Source: Xanthomonas floridensis (GTDB lineage Bacteria; Pseudomonadota; Gammaproteobacteria; Xanthomonadales; Xanthomonadaceae). From it: a stretch of DNA of 64,000 nucleotides. Within the stretch, counting starts at the first letter, position 1, and each line of letters begins with the position of its first letter. Under the pieces are notes generated by a model. That model searched no databases, was not told the origin of the DNA, and saw only the letters and a list, made by a program, of their open reading frames with translations. Position numbers and translations under genes: made by a program. Of this stretch, positions 16,943 through 25,171 are shown piece after piece. The stretch covers positions 89,081 through 153,080 of the forward strand of contig NZ_LXNG01000002.1 of NCBI RefSeq assembly GCF_001642575.1, given 5' to 3'.

Positions 16943-19246
16943 GTGACGGCGCAGGCAGGAGGCCTTCGCGCCTGGAGCAGTCTGGCCATCGTGGCGGCCA
17001 TCGCCACCGCCACCGGCGCAGCCCTGCAGTGGAGCGCCGTGCAGGGGCCCTGGCGCAGCGTCATCGCCGCTGCCGCCACAGTGACCGTTGTGCTGGCAGT
17101 GTGCGCCGCCGTCGCCGCGCATCGCAGCCTCCGCGCTCAGCGGCAGCTGTTGCAGCGCCTGGACGAGACCGAACTGGCCCGCGAGCGCCTGCAACAGGAA
17201 TTGCAACGCCACGGTGAGCTCGAACAGGAACTGTTACGCGCCAAGCAGGCCGCCGAAGCCGCCGCGCTGGCCAAGGGCGAGTTCCTGGCCACCATGAGCC
17301 ACGAGATCCGCACTCCGCTCAACGGCATCATTCCGATGCTCGAGCTGATCTCGCGCGGCCAGCTCAGCCTGGACCAGCGCGACATGCTGCAGACCGCCAC
17401 CGGCAGCTCGCTGCAGCTGCTGCGCATCGTCGACGACATCCTCGACTACTCCAAGCTCGAGGCCAACAAGCTCGAACTGGAAATCACCACCTTCAACCTG
17501 CGCGAGCTGCTCGACGGTGTGGTGCAGCTGCTGCAACGTACCGCCGAAAGCCGCCAGCTGCGCCTGGGCCTGGACATCGAGCCCTCGGTGCGGCTGCTGG
17601 TGCGCGGCGACCCGATCCGTCTGCGCCAGGTGCTGGGCAACCTGATCGGCAACGCGATCAAGTTCACCGAGCGCGGCAGCATCGATATCCAGCTGCGCCG
17701 CCTGGGCGAGACCCGCGCCCAGCACCTACTGCGCTTCCAGGTGCGCGACACCGGCATCGGCATCGCGCCCGACCAGCAGGCCCGCCTGTTCCGTTCCTTC
17801 GCCCAGGCCGATGCCTCCACCACGCGCCTGTACGGCGGCACCGGGCTGGGGTTGGCGATCTGCAAGCGCATCATCGACCTGATGGGCGGGCGCATCGGCG
17901 TGGAGTCCGAACCTGGGCGCGGTGCCACGTTCTGGTTCGAGATCCCGCTGCTCAAGGTCATCGGCGACCTGCAGCAGGCCACCGGCGTCGACGCCGCGCG
18001 GGTGATGGTCATCAGCTCCGATGCGCGCCTGCAGCAGCGCCTCAAGCGCCTGCTCGACGGCTGGGGCGTGGCGCATGTGCTGATGGAGACCACCCAGGAA
18101 GCGCTGGAGCGCGTGCGCCGCCACAGCGAGACCGAGGGCTTCCGCTGCGTCATCGCCGACCACGACACGCTGCGCTACAGCGCGCGCGCGGTGCATCGCG
18201 CACTGGCCCGTTCCGAGGACATGGGCGGTTCCCGGCTGGTCTGGCTCTACGGCGACGAACCGGTGCCCGGCGAGCTGCAGGAACATGCCACCCTGGTGCC
18301 GCGCCAGAGCCCGGACGAGGTCTTGCGCACGCTGGTGCTGCCGCCCGAAACCCGGCACGCGCATGCGCCGGCGCCTGCTTCGGCGATGATTCCCGAGCCG
18401 CTGCCGCCGCCAATGGCCAACGCACGCGAAGTGCGCATCCTGTTGGTCGAGGACAACCCGGTCAACCTGCTGGTCGCGCAGAAGCTGCTGGCAGTACTGG
18501 GCTTTGAAGCCGACACCGCCACCGACGGCGAAGCGGCGCTGAGCCGCATGGAATCCACCCGCTACGACATGGTCTTCATGGATTGCCAGATGCCGGTGCT
18601 GGACGGCTACGCCGCCACCCGCCGCTGGCGCGCGATGGAAACCGAAAGCGGCGGCCGCCCGATCCCGATCGTGGCGATGACCGCCAACGCCATGGCTGGC
18701 GACCGCGAACGCTGCCTGGCCGCCGGCATGGACGACTACCTTTCCAAGCCGGTCGCCCGCGAGCAACTCGACGCCTGCCTGCAGCGCTGGCTACCACGGC
18801 AGCCGTTGCTGCCCGGCTCGACCAGCGGCGCGACCCCGGCCGACCCCGAGAGCGCCAGCGCCGGCGCCCAGGCCCGCGCGCTGCCGATCCTGGACAGCAG
18901 CGTCATCGACGAGCTGTACGAGGTCGCTGGCGCAGACACCATCACCATCCTGCAGCTGTTCCTGGACGATGCCCCGGGCATCATCGAGCAACTGGAAGCG
19001 GCAGCGGCCAACCGCGACAGCATGCAGCTACGCGATCTGGCCCACACCCTCAAATCCTCCAGCGCCAACGTCGGCGCCCAGGCCGTTTCCAACGCCGCAC
19101 GCCGGATCGAACTGGCCGCCCGCACCGGCACCATCGAGCGCCCCTCGGTGATGGTGGCGCTGGTGATCGCCGAATATGCCCGCGCCCGCCTGGCCCTGCT
19201 GGGCCAGGTGGCCCGCCTGCAGGCCGCCACCCGCGCAACCGGCTGA
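16943..19246 (+). CDS. Hybrid sensor histidine kinase with receiver and Hpt domains
   Basis: The 767-residue protein has two N-terminal membrane helices with almost no periplasmic loop between them (residues ~10-60), a coiled coil, and a HisKA domain with the phospho-acceptor in [16 protein letters not shown]. An HATPase domain follows (N box [14 protein letters not shown] boxes RDTGIGI and GGTGLGLAI). Next come a degenerate receiver-like segment (~350-460), a true receiver ([20 protein letters not shown], acceptor in [13 protein letters not shown]), and a C-terminal Hpt domain with the histidine in [16 protein letters not shown]. This is the BarA/RpfC type of phosphorelay kinase. The GTG start directly abuts the TAA of the upstream gene, so the two are co-translated and probably one signalling unit. 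The signal is unknown. Confidence 0.92.
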   Translation: MTAQAGGLRAWSSLAIVAAIATATGAALQWSAVQGPWRSVIAAAATVTVVLAVCAAVAAHRSLRAQRQLLQRLDETELARERLQQELQRHGELEQELLRAKQAAEAAALAKGEFLATMSHEIRTPLNGIIPMLELISRGQLSLDQRDMLQTATGSSLQLLRIVDDILDYSKLEANKLELEITTFNLRELLDGVVQLLQRTAESRQLRLGLDIEPSVRLLVRGDPIRLRQVLGNLIGNAIKFTERGSIDIQLRRLGETRAQHLLRFQVRDTGIGIAPDQQARLFRSFAQADASTTRLYGGTGLGLAICKRIIDLMGGRIGVESEPGRGATFWFEIPLLKVIGDLQQATGVDAARVMVISSDARLQQRLKRLLDGWGVAHVLMETTQEALERVRRHSETEGFRCVIADHDTLRYSARAVHRALARSEDMGGSRLVWLYGDEPVPGELQEHATLVPRQSPDEVLRTLVLPPETRHAHAPAPASAMIPEPLPPPMANAREVRILLVEDNPVNLLVAQKLLAVLGFEADTATDGEAALSRMESTRYDMVFMDCQMPVLDGYAATRRWRAMETESGGRPIPIVAMTANAMAGDRERCLAAGMDDYLSKPVAREQLDACLQRWLPRQPLLPGSTSGATPADPESASAGAQARALPILDSSVIDELYEVAGADTITILQLFLDDAPGIIEQLEAAAANRDSMQLRDLAHTLKSSSANVGAQAVSNAARRIELAARTGTIERPSVMVALVIAEYARARLALLGQVARLQAATRATG

Positions 19247-19283
19247 GCGATCACTCACCACTACCGGTCGCAGCCTGCCCGGC

Positions 19284-19346
19284 AATCCAGTCAGACTCAC
19301 CTGCAATCTAGCCAGACTCACCTGCGATCCAATCAGATCCACCTGC
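19284..19346. repeat. Three tandem 21-bp units
   Basis: The units are AATCCAGTCAGACTCACCTG+C, AATCTAGCCAGACTCACCTG+C and GATCCAATCAGATCCACCTG+C at 19284, 19305 and 19326, followed by a partial fourth (AATCCAGAATGC). They start 37 bp after the histidine kinase stop codon. Confidence 0.85.
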
Positions 19347-19557
19347 AATCCAGAATGCTGCTGAAGTCAGATGTCGGAGGGGATGCATCTCTCTGGCAGG
19401 ACACCAGCAGCCCAAGCCCGGGATCTCGGATTGGACATTCCGGAGGCAATCCCGGATCGAATCGCATCGAACCAGTCGGATCGCATCGAACCGGATCGAA
19501 GCTCGAAGCTCGAAGCTCGGATCTAGGATCAGAAGCGGAAGCGGAAGCGGAACATAT

Positions 19558-19603
19558 CAGCCCCTCTCCCGCCGGGAGATGGGTTGGGGTGCGGGTACGG
19601 AGC
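19558..19603. repeat. REP-like palindrome
   Basis: The sequence CAGCCCCTCTCCCGCCGGGA followed by GATGGGTTGGGGTGCGGGTA matches the REP-like family that recurs at 35082, 56884, 57279 and 62796 in this window. Confidence 0.7.
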
Positions 19604-19984
19604 GAAGCGATAAATAAAGTGTCCCGCGTCGCTGTGACGCTGTCCGCGCAACGCCATCTGCATCCAGCACGCACCATCAGACCCAGGTCTGAAAGCGCGT
19701 CAGATCACCAACACCTCATCACCGCACGCGCGTGCGGCCCACCCGAGCATCCATGCCCAACGCGCCGGGGCATTGAACGGCGCAGAAGCGTCCCACAGCA
19801 GAGGAAGCACACGCCCTACCTCCATCGCAGTGGAGATTGAAACCACGCTACCGGCAAACCCAACTGTGCTTCGCACGTCTAGCTGGATAGCCAGGGCCAC
19901 ACTCAGCGCCCGCACTTCCCCGATCCCAACCTGCCATCACCAACCTGCCTCGCTGCACCAGTAGCAGCGCAGCGCTGACCGCCC

Positions 19985-20455
19985 TCAGTCGTCCAGCTTG
20001 GTCAGCAGGTAATTCGGCTCGCCGATGCGCGCGACCAGATCCAGCTGGGTTTCCAGCCAGTCAATGTGCTCTTCTTCCGACTCCAGGATATCCACCAGCA
20101 ACTGGCGGCTAACGTAGTCGTTGACGGTCTCCGCATAGGCCACCGCCTCGCGCAGCACCGCCACCGCCTCGCGCTCCAGCGCCAGATCGCAGCGGAACAT
20201 CTCGGTGGGGTTTTCGCCAATGCGCAGCTTGCCCAGCGCCTGGAAATTCGGCAGCCCTTCGAGAAACAGGATGCGGTCGGACAACTTGTCCGCATGCTTC
20301 ATTTCGTCGATGGACTCCTTGTACTCATGCTCGGCCAGTTCTTTCAGGCCCCAGTTCTTCAGCATCTTGGCGTGCAGGAAGTACTGGTTGATCGCAGTGA
20401 GTTCGTTGTAGAGCACCTTGTTGAGGTACTCGATGACCTTGGTATCGCCCTTCAT
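19985..20455 (-). CDS. bfr: Bacterioferritin
   Basis: Bacterioferritin oxidises Fe(II) at a di-iron centre and stores it as a mineral inside a 24-subunit haem-containing shell. The 156-residue protein has the exact family length. Ferroxidase ligands are visible as Glu18, Glu51 and His54, with Glu94, Glu127 and His130 further on. Met52, the haem ligand, sits in [10 protein letters not shown]. The start at 20455 has GGAGA seven bases upstream. The bfd gene for its reducing partner lies 389 bp upstream in the same direction. Confidence 0.97.
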   Translation of the reverse strand: MKGDTKVIEYLNKVLYNELTAINQYFLHAKMLKNWGLKELAEHEYKESIDEMKHADKLSDRILFLEGLPNFQALGKLRIGENPTEMFRCDLALEREAVAVLREAVAYAETVNDYVSRQLLVDILESEEEHIDWLETQLDLVARIGEPNYLLTKLDD

Positions 20456-20844
20456 GCGATGTCTCCGAGACAGTGAGCCGGCCGCACTTTAACGCGTTGG
20501 CGCGGCACATGAAGGAACGCGAATCGTGATCAGTTGCGTGATGCCTGGCGAGGCGACCCTGGTCGCAACCATCGACAGCCGGAACCGATCCACGATCTGC
20601 CGCAGTGAAAGGCCTGGCAGGATCGGCAGCGCGCGCCGCTCGACAACCGCGCAAGGCGTAAAAGCACCGGTCGAGCAAGATGAAGGGCGACCGGGCACCG
20701 GCAGTATCTCCACGGATGGTCTCCAGCGGCGACACGCAGGCCCAGCGAAGCTGCCGGTTGATCAAAGTTTCGGAATGTTGTCGCAGGCCGTTGTAACAGG
20801 CCACGCGCTGCCCATCTGACGGGCAGCGCGCCGTGCGCAGCAAC
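20456..20844. other. Non-coding interval between bfd and bfr
   Basis: No credible gene is seen. It must hold the bfr promoter near its left end. A perfect inverted repeat (CGCGCTGCCC, 7-base loop, GGGCAGCGCG) at 20804-20830 lies just past the bfd stop and could end the bfd transcript, although it lacks a long T-run. Confidence 0.45.
20804..20830 (-). terminator. Hairpin downstream of bfd
   Basis: A 10-bp perfect stem with a 7-base loop starts 14 bases after the bfd stop codon. The absence of a T-run makes it a weak intrinsic terminator candidate; it may instead stabilise the 3' end. Confidence 0.4.
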
Positions 20845-21054
20845 TCAGGCGGCGCTGGCCAACCCCAGCAGCGGCAGCGGCAAAGCACGCGTTGCGTGTG
20901 CCTGGCTCAGCAGGTCGGCCGCCATGTCCAGGCAGGACCCGCAGTTGGAACCGCAACCGGTCCGCATGGTCAGCTCGGCCAGGCTGGCGCAGCCGTTCTC
21001 GGCCGCTTCGCGGATCTGGTGGTCGGTGACCCCATTACAGATGCAGACGTACAC
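20845..21054 (-). CDS. bfd: Bacterioferritin-associated ferredoxin
   Basis: Bfd carries a [2Fe-2S] cluster and reduces the iron core of bacterioferritin so that iron can be released. The four cysteine ligands are visible in YVCICNGVTD and CGSNCGSC. The GTG at 21054 is chosen because it places the conserved YVCICNG at the N-terminus as in other Bfd proteins (69 residues). A longer frame from 21108 would add an atypical leader. Bfd is classically induced under iron limitation by Fur, and an AT-rich Fur-box-like sequence lies about 80 bases upstream. Confidence 0.88.
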   Translation of the reverse strand: MYVCICNGVTDHQIREAAENGCASLAELTMRTGCGSNCGSCLDMAADLLSQAHATRALPLPLLGLASAA

Positions 21055-21128
21055 GGTATCGGTCGGGTGCTGGCGATCCGGAGAGGACCGGCACTGATTG
21101 CACCGCAAACGAGAATAGGTGTCAATTC

Positions 21129-21150
21129 CAAACGTTAATCATTATTAATC
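21129..21150 (-). promoter_or_regulatory. Candidate Fur box upstream of bfd
   Basis: Read on the minus strand the stretch contains TTAATAATGATTAACGTTT, which shares ATAATGAT with the Fur consensus and is a conspicuous AT island in GC-rich DNA. It overlaps the last codons of rppH. Matching was done by eye only. Confidence 0.4.
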
Positions 21151-21752
21151 CGGGCCTGCCGAGGTCCGCCCCGCTTGCGTGGGCGCTTGCGCGGGCTGTC
21201 GTGACCGGCCGCGCTGCTGCCCGGCAACCACGCCTCCAGCGCACGCTGCGGCATCACTCCGACCGCAGCCGGCCCCGCCAGATTCTGCGCCAGCGGTGCC
21301 AGATGGCGGAGCGCACGCGCGTAGACGCCGCGCTTGAACATCACCACGTGCTCGACCGGATACCAGAAATCCACCCAGCGCCAGTGATCGAACTCGGGTG
21401 TATCGGTGTGGTCGAGCCTGAGATGGGATTCGTCGCCGGTGAACTGCAGCAGGAACCAGACCTGCTTCTGGCCAATACACACCTGCCGCTCGTTGCGGCG
21501 CACCGCCCGGCTCGGCAGGCGATAGCGTAGCCACCCGGGGGTGGCACCGAGCAATTCCACATGCTCGGGCAACAGCCCGGTTTCTTCGCGCAACTCGCGG
21601 TACATGGCTTCAACGGGGGTCTCGTCGGTGTTCATGCCACCTTGCGGGAACTGCCAGCCGTCCCTGCGCACACGACGTGCCCAGAACACCTGACCGTCCT
21701 TTCGCATCAGCACAATGCCGACGTTTGGCCGGAAACCGTCCGGATCGATCAC
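21135..21752 (-). CDS. rppH: RNA pyrophosphohydrolase
   Basis: RppH removes pyrophosphate from the 5' end of primary transcripts and so starts RNase E-dependent decay. The 205-residue protein opens with [19 protein letters not shown], then [14 protein letters not shown], and carries the Nudix box in [13 protein letters not shown]. The C-terminal ~45 residues are a basic tail ([11 protein letters not shown]) not needed for the fold and common in xanthomonads. The start is GTG at 21752. The gene ends inside the bfd promoter region. Confidence 0.95.
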   Translation of the reverse strand: MIDPDGFRPNVGIVLMRKDGQVFWARRVRRDGWQFPQGGMNTDETPVEAMYRELREETGLLPEHVELLGATPGWLRYRLPSRAVRRNERQVCIGQKQVWFLLQFTGDESHLRLDHTDTPEFDHWRWVDFWYPVEHVVMFKRGVYARALRHLAPLAQNLAGPAAVGVMPQRALEAWLPGSSAAGHDSPRKRPRKRGGPRQARINND

Positions 21753-21828
21753 GATGCGGACTCCTGAAAATCTACTGTCACCGACTCTGCCACGGCGACG
21801 GCCGGCTCACAAGCTGAAAACGAAATAC

Positions 21829-21857
21829 TTGACAACACCCAGGCGCATCGCGAGAAT
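21829..21857 (+). promoter_or_regulatory. Probable tRNA promoter
   Basis: A perfect -35 hexamer TTGACA at 21829-21834 is followed after 17 bases by GAGAAT at 21852-21857 as a weak -10. The position suits a transcript starting a few bases before the tRNA-Met gene at 21871. Confidence 0.6.
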
Positions 21858-21870
21858 TGCCGGCTCCCTA

Positions 21871-21947
21871 GGCTATGTAGCTCAGCCGGTTAGAGCACAG
21901 CACTCATAATGCTGGGGTCGGTGGTTCGAGTCCACCCATAGCCACCA
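21871..21947 (+). tRNA. tRNA-Met (CAT), elongator type
   Basis: The 77-base gene folds into a full cloverleaf with acceptor arms GGCTATG and CATAGCC, an encoded CCA, and the anticodon loop CTCATAA. The G1-C72 pair at the top of the acceptor arm marks it as elongator rather than initiator tRNA-Met. Confidence 0.96.
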
Positions 21948-21999
21948 TGGTATTCAGGCCTGCACAGGCGTGCGATACTCTGGGACAACACGTTTTTAT

Positions 22000-22074
22000 T
22001 GCCCCGTCGCCAAGCGGTAAGGCACCTGACTCTGACTCAGGCATTCGGTGGTTCGAATCCATCCGGGGCAGCCA
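22000..22074 (+). tRNA. tRNA-Gln (CTG)
   Basis: The 75-base gene has acceptor arms TGCCCCG and CGGGGCA, the discriminator plus encoded CCA (GCCA), and the anticodon loop CTCTGAC giving CTG. It follows tRNA-Met by 52 bases and precedes a terminator, so both tRNAs are probably one transcript. Confidence 0.95.
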
Positions 22075-22083
22075 GACACCAAA

Positions 22084-22112
22084 GGTCCGATCGAAAGATC
22101 GGGCCTTTTTTG
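22084..22112 (+). terminator. Intrinsic terminator of the tRNA transcript
   Basis: The stem GGTCCGATC/GATCGGGCC with loop GAAA is followed by TTTTTT, a standard rho-independent terminator ten bases after tRNA-Gln. Confidence 0.9.
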
Positions 22113-22470
22113 TTGCCCACGATCCACCCTGGCTGGATCGAATCGCAGCGCGACAGCCATTCAGCGCCCAACCCATCCCCGACGAGACATGGCCAGGCAC
22201 CGCGCGCGCCTGCAAACCGGATTGATCCCGCATCGGACAACCGGCGCACACCAGATTCCATCAATGGCGCACCCTGCACCCGCGGCAACGGCAACGGCAC
22301 CGCCATGCGCGACGAGGCGCATCCACCGACAGCCCGCGTGATAAAGCCCGTGAGCGGTGCCGCTTCAGTGCAGCCCGCGCAGCCACTGCTGCCCACAAGC
22401 AATCGCATGACCCTGCCCGGATATGTCACCGATGGAGAACGGGCACGCGCATCGCGAGCCCCAGAACGAC
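22113..22470. other. Non-coding interval between tRNA and ribosomal protein terminators
   Basis: The stretch lies between two convergent terminators. Open frames exist but have no recognisable product, and I see no further structure. Confidence 0.45.
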
Positions 22471-22496
22471 AAAAGCCCGGCAATGCCGGGCTTTTG
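22469..22496 (-). terminator. Intrinsic terminator of the rplM-rpsI operon
   Basis: AAAAGCCCGGCAATGCCGGG followed by CTTTT forms a perfect GC stem with A/T flanks on both sides. On the minus strand it lies about 45 bases after the rpsI stop codon, the position expected for the operon terminator. Confidence 0.88.
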
Positions 22497-22540
22497 CAGC
22501 GATTGCCCCCGGAGAACCAGAGCAATGCGAACGCGATGGA

Positions 22541-22933
22541 TCAGCGCTTGGAGAACTGGGTGGCGCGACGGGCCTTGTGCAGACCGACCTTCTTACGCTC
22601 GACTTCACGAGCGTCGCGGGTCATGAAGCCAGCCTTGCGCAGCTCGGACTTCAGGGTTTCGTCGTACTCGACCAGCGCACGGGCGATGCCCAGACGGATC
22701 GCACCGGCCTGGCCGGTGGTGCCGCCGCCGGAAGCGGTGACCAGGATGTCGAAGCTTTCGGTGTTCTTGGTGAGCTCGAGCGGCTGACGCACGATCATGC
22801 GCGCGGTCTCACGGCCGAAGAACTCATCCAGCGGACGGTCGTTGACGGTGATCTTGCCAGTGCCCTTGCGCAGGAACACGCGAGCGGTGGAGGACTTGCG
22901 GCGGCCAGTGCCGTAGTTTTGCGTGATAGCCAT
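22541..22933 (-). CDS. rpsI: 30S ribosomal protein S9
   Basis: S9 binds 16S rRNA in the head of the small subunit, and its C-terminal tail reaches the P-site tRNA. The 130-residue product begins [20 protein letters not shown] and ends in the conserved basic tail RRATQFSKR. The length equals that of E. coli S9. It follows rplM by two bases in the conserved L13-S9 operon. Confidence 0.98.
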   Translation of the reverse strand: MAITQNYGTGRRKSSTARVFLRKGTGKITVNDRPLDEFFGRETARMIVRQPLELTKNTESFDILVTASGGGTTGQAGAIRLGIARALVEYDETLKSELRKAGFMTRDAREVERKKVGLHKARRATQFSKR

Positions 22934-22935
22934 GA

Positions 22936-23364
22936 TTAGATATCCAGAACTTGCGGCTGCTGGGCGGCGTGCGGATGCTCGGCACCCGAATAGACCTTGA
23001 GCTTGCGGTACATGGTGCGGCCCAGAGGGCCCTTCGGCAGCATGCCCTTGACGGCGATTTCGATCACGCGCTCCGGGTGGCGCTGCAGCGCCTGCTCCAG
23101 GCTCTCGGTCTTCAAGTTACCGATGTAGCCGGTGAAGCGGTGATACTTCTTGTCTTTCAGCTTGTTACCCGTGACGACGATCTTCTCGGCGTTGATCACC
23201 ACGAGGTAATCGCCGGTATCGACGTGAGGGGTATAAACCGGCTTGTGCTTGCCGCGCAGGCGGCGGGCCAGTTCGGTGGACAGACGGCCGAGCGTCTTGC
23301 CGGCGGCGTCGACGAGATACCAGTCGCGCTGGACGGTCTCGGACTTGGCGGTGAACGTAGTCAT
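22936..23364 (-). CDS. rplM: 50S ribosomal protein L13
   Basis: L13 is an early-assembly protein of the large subunit. The 142-residue protein matches the family length and has the landmarks [28 protein letters not shown] and [18 protein letters not shown]. The start is the ATG at 23364 ([14 protein letters not shown]). It is the first gene of the L13-S9 operon, with its promoter in the gap shared with coq7. Confidence 0.98.
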
Positions 23365-23545
23365 GAGAAAACTCTTGAGTGGTCGGGCGGATTGCAGCGG
23401 CAATGACCGCTGGAACTTTGCCACGCGTTGTGAAGGCGAAACAGAAGAGGCGGGATTGTACGGGACAGCCCGGGGCGGCGCAAGTTGACCAGCCAGGCAG
23501 CGGCTGGCGGTTGGCAGCGGCGCGGTCGAAGGCCAGAATCCGGAC
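23365..23545. promoter_or_regulatory. Divergent promoter interval of rplM and coq7
   Basis: The gap separates divergent starts and must hold both promoters. Individual hexamers are not convincing by eye. Confidence 0.45.
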
Positions 23546-24199
23546 ATGACCCAGACCTCCCCTATCCGACTGCAGAACCCACTCGACCGGCTGCTGATCG
23601 AAGCCCAGCGCGCGCTGGAAACGGTATTCGGCAACCCGCCCGCGCAGCGCCCCAACCCCGCTGCCGACACCCCGGACGCCGAATTGACGGCCCCGCAACG
23701 TGAGCATGCCGCCGGGCTGATGCGCATCAACCACGTTGGCGAGGTCTGCGCGCAGGGCCTGTACTTCGGCCAGGCCGCGGTCGCCCGCGACGCCCATACC
23801 CAGCAGCACCTGCTCGAAGCGGCGCAGGAAGAGACCGACCACCTGGCCTGGTGCGCCGACCGCCTGCATGAGCTGGACAGCCGCCCCAGCCTGTTCAACC
23901 CGCTCTGGTACGCCGGCAGCTACGCGCTCGGCGCACTGGCCGGACTGCGCGGCGACGACTGGAGCCTGGGCTTCGTGGTCGAAACCGAGCGTCAGGTGGA
24001 AGCCCACCTGGACGAGCATCTGGAAACCCTGCCGGAGATCGACCAGCGCAGCCGCGCCATCCTGCGCGTGATGAAGATCGACGAAGCTCGCCACGCCGAC
24101 CACGCAGAACAGGCCGGCGCCCGCATCCTGCCCCCTCCGATCCCCAGTGCCATGGCCCTGGCCTCCAAGCTGATGAAGACGGTGGCGTACCGGCTCTAG
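23546..24199 (+). CDS. coq7: 2-polyprenyl-3-methyl-6-methoxy-1,4-benzoquinone hydroxylase (Coq7)
   Basis: Coq7 is a membrane-associated di-iron hydroxylase that adds the penultimate hydroxyl in ubiquinone synthesis. The 217-residue protein shows the carboxylate-bridged di-iron ligands in [28 protein letters not shown] and EARHADHA. The first 55 residues are a proline-rich extension usual in xanthomonads. It stands alone between the ribosomal operon and a repeat-rich gap. Confidence 0.94.
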   Translation: MTQTSPIRLQNPLDRLLIEAQRALETVFGNPPAQRPNPAADTPDAELTAPQREHAAGLMRINHVGEVCAQGLYFGQAAVARDAHTQQHLLEAAQEETDHLAWCADRLHELDSRPSLFNPLWYAGSYALGALAGLRGDDWSLGFVVETERQVEAHLDEHLETLPEIDQRSRAILRVMKIDEARHADHAEQAGARILPPPIPSAMALASKLMKTVAYRL

Positions 24200-24202
24200 G
24201 TC

Positions 24203-24260
24203 GGGAATCGGGAATCGGGAATCGGGAATTGGGAATGGGGAATGGGGAATGGGGAATGGG
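24203..24260. repeat. Heptamer tandem run (GGGAATC/GGGAATG)
   Basis: About eight units of GGGAATC, GGGAATT or GGGAATG follow the coq7 stop codon. The same motif recurs at 35234-35256 (opposite strand) and at the right end of the window. Confidence 0.9.
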
Positions 24261-24506
24261 GTGCGGGGTGCGGGCTGCAGGAGCGCAGGCTCGGCAGCCA
24301 ACCTGCAGACACAGCAGGATGGAACCCACCAAGGCGCAGGCCGAAAGTGACCGCACGCTACTCCCGATATCCAGGCAGACATCCGGAAACACCGCCTTAC
24401 ACGGCACAGCGCAAAAGGCGCCCAGGCAGCAGCGCAGGACAGCAGCACCCCACTCGGCCCACCATCACTCCCTGGAGCAGAGCCCCCTTTGTTAAGGGGG
24501 CGCTCC

Positions 24507-24652
24507 AAAGGCGCGGGGATAGGGAGCCGAGAAGTTGGGGCCCAAGGTCGCGTCGCAAATTTTGAGGGCACGCCCGTTTTGGCGGACGTGGCACGGCCAA
24601 AGGCGCGGAAGATAGGAAACTACGAAGTCGGGGCCCAAGGGTTACGTAGCAA
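24507..24652. repeat. Imperfect ~50-bp direct repeats
   Basis: Two segments share AAAGGCGCGG, then GATAGG, then CGAAGTCGGGGCCCAAGG-like blocks (GAGAAGTTGGGGCCCAAGG in the first) and end in CGTAGCAA or CGTCGCAA. They start at about 24507 and 24599. Confidence 0.6.
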
Positions 24653-24691
24653 CCCTTGGGACGCAGGCCTGCGAAGCAGGGCTAGCTACGA

Positions 24692-25006
24692 CTACGACAC
24701 CAGCTTCAATCCAATCACACCCCCCACGATCAGCCCGATGCAGGCCAGCCGCGACCACGAGGCGCTGTCGCCGAACAGGGCGATGCCGGCGATGGTCACG
24801 CCCAGCGCGCCGATGCCGGTCCAGATCGCATAGCCGGTGCCGACTGAAATGGTCTTCAGTGCCTGGGTCAGGAACCACAGGCTGATGCCGGCCATGCCGA
24901 TCGTCAGCACGGTGGGCCACAGTCGCGTAAAGCCGTCGCTGTATTTCAGGCCCATGGCGAAGCCGATTTCGAACAGGCCGGCCAGTACGAGATAGATCCA
25001 GGGCAT
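24692..25006 (-). CDS. sugE: Guanidinium exporter, SMR family (Gdx/SugE)
   Basis: The 104-residue protein has four membrane helices and the SMR-family charged residue Glu13 in LAGLFEIGFAMGLKYSDGFT. The sequence context WPTVLTIGMAGISLWFLTQA is that of the Gdx (SugE) subgroup, which exports guanidinium in exchange for protons. A good ribosome binding site (AGGAG) lies seven bases before the ATG at 25006. The leader contains a guanidine-II riboswitch and terminator, which supports guanidine as the substrate. Confidence 0.95.
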   Translation of the reverse strand: MPWIYLVLAGLFEIGFAMGLKYSDGFTRLWPTVLTIGMAGISLWFLTQALKTISVGTGYAIWTGIGALGVTIAGIALFGDSASWSRLACIGLIVGGVIGLKLVS

Positions 25007-25035
25007 TGCGGTACTCCTCAACAGAAAAAACGGAC

Positions 25036-25072
25036 AAAAAAAAAGCGACCCAGTGTCTGCACACTGGGCCGC
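25036..25072 (-). terminator. Intrinsic terminator in the sugE leader, part of the riboswitch
   Basis: On the minus strand a 12-bp stem (GCGGCCCAGTGT/ACACTGGGTCGC, loop GCAG) precedes nine Ts. The outer left arm overlaps the 3' arm of the second ACGG hairpin (25068-25071), so forming that hairpin would shorten the terminator stem. Confidence 0.9.
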
Positions 25073-25118
25073 CGTCGGCTGTGGAACGCGAGGTCATCGC
25101 GTGGCGGGCCGTCCCGCC
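25068..25118 (-). ncRNA. Guanidine-II (mini-ykkC) riboswitch
   Basis: Read 5' to 3' on the minus strand there are two hairpins whose four-base loops are ACGG: GGCGGG-ACGG-CCCGCC (25118 to 25103) and GCCG-ACGG-CGGC (25079 to 25068), joined by a 23-base linker. Paired stems with ACGR loops are the definition of the mini-ykkC class, which binds one guanidinium per hairpin. The next gene is the guanidinium exporter sugE, as known for this class. Confidence 0.88.
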
Positions 25119-25130
25119 TTGCATCTTGAG

Positions 25131-25150
25131 CCTACCTGCAAGCAGGTAGG
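25131..25150 (-). terminator. Hairpin between speD and the sugE leader
   Basis: CCTACCTGCAAGCAGGTAGG is a perfect palindrome 21 bases after the speD stop codon. It has no T-run and could be a 3' end stabiliser or weak terminator. Confidence 0.45.
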
Positions 25151-25171
25151 CCGGCACGTCGTTCGCTGCGC

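Larger units (their letters stand above)
19247..19984. other. Repeat-rich non-coding interval
   Basis: This 738-bp gap holds a 21-bp tandem repeat (19284-19346), clustered short repeats of the type TCGAAGC and GGAAGC (about 19450-19550), and a REP-like palindrome near 19560-19600. Open frames across it have repeat-derived composition and no recognisable domains, so I support no gene here. Confidence 0.6.
24200..24691. other. Repeat-rich interval between coq7 and sugE
   Basis: The gap holds a heptamer run at its left end, an inverted repeat CCCCCTTT/AAGGGGG near 24483-24500, two imperfect ~50-bp direct repeats (24507-24560 and 24599-24652) and the palindrome CCCAAGGG...CCCTTGGG at about 24637-24662. 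No gene is supported. Confidence 0.6.

Noticed and set aside
19355..19840. A 161-codon open frame in the gap after the histidine kinase gene
   Set aside because: It is translated from short repeats (serine, leucine and glutamate runs) and a REP-like element, with no start signal.
24200..24262. Heptamer run considered as a CRISPR array
   Set aside because: The units are contiguous seven-base repeats with no spacers and no cas genes nearby.
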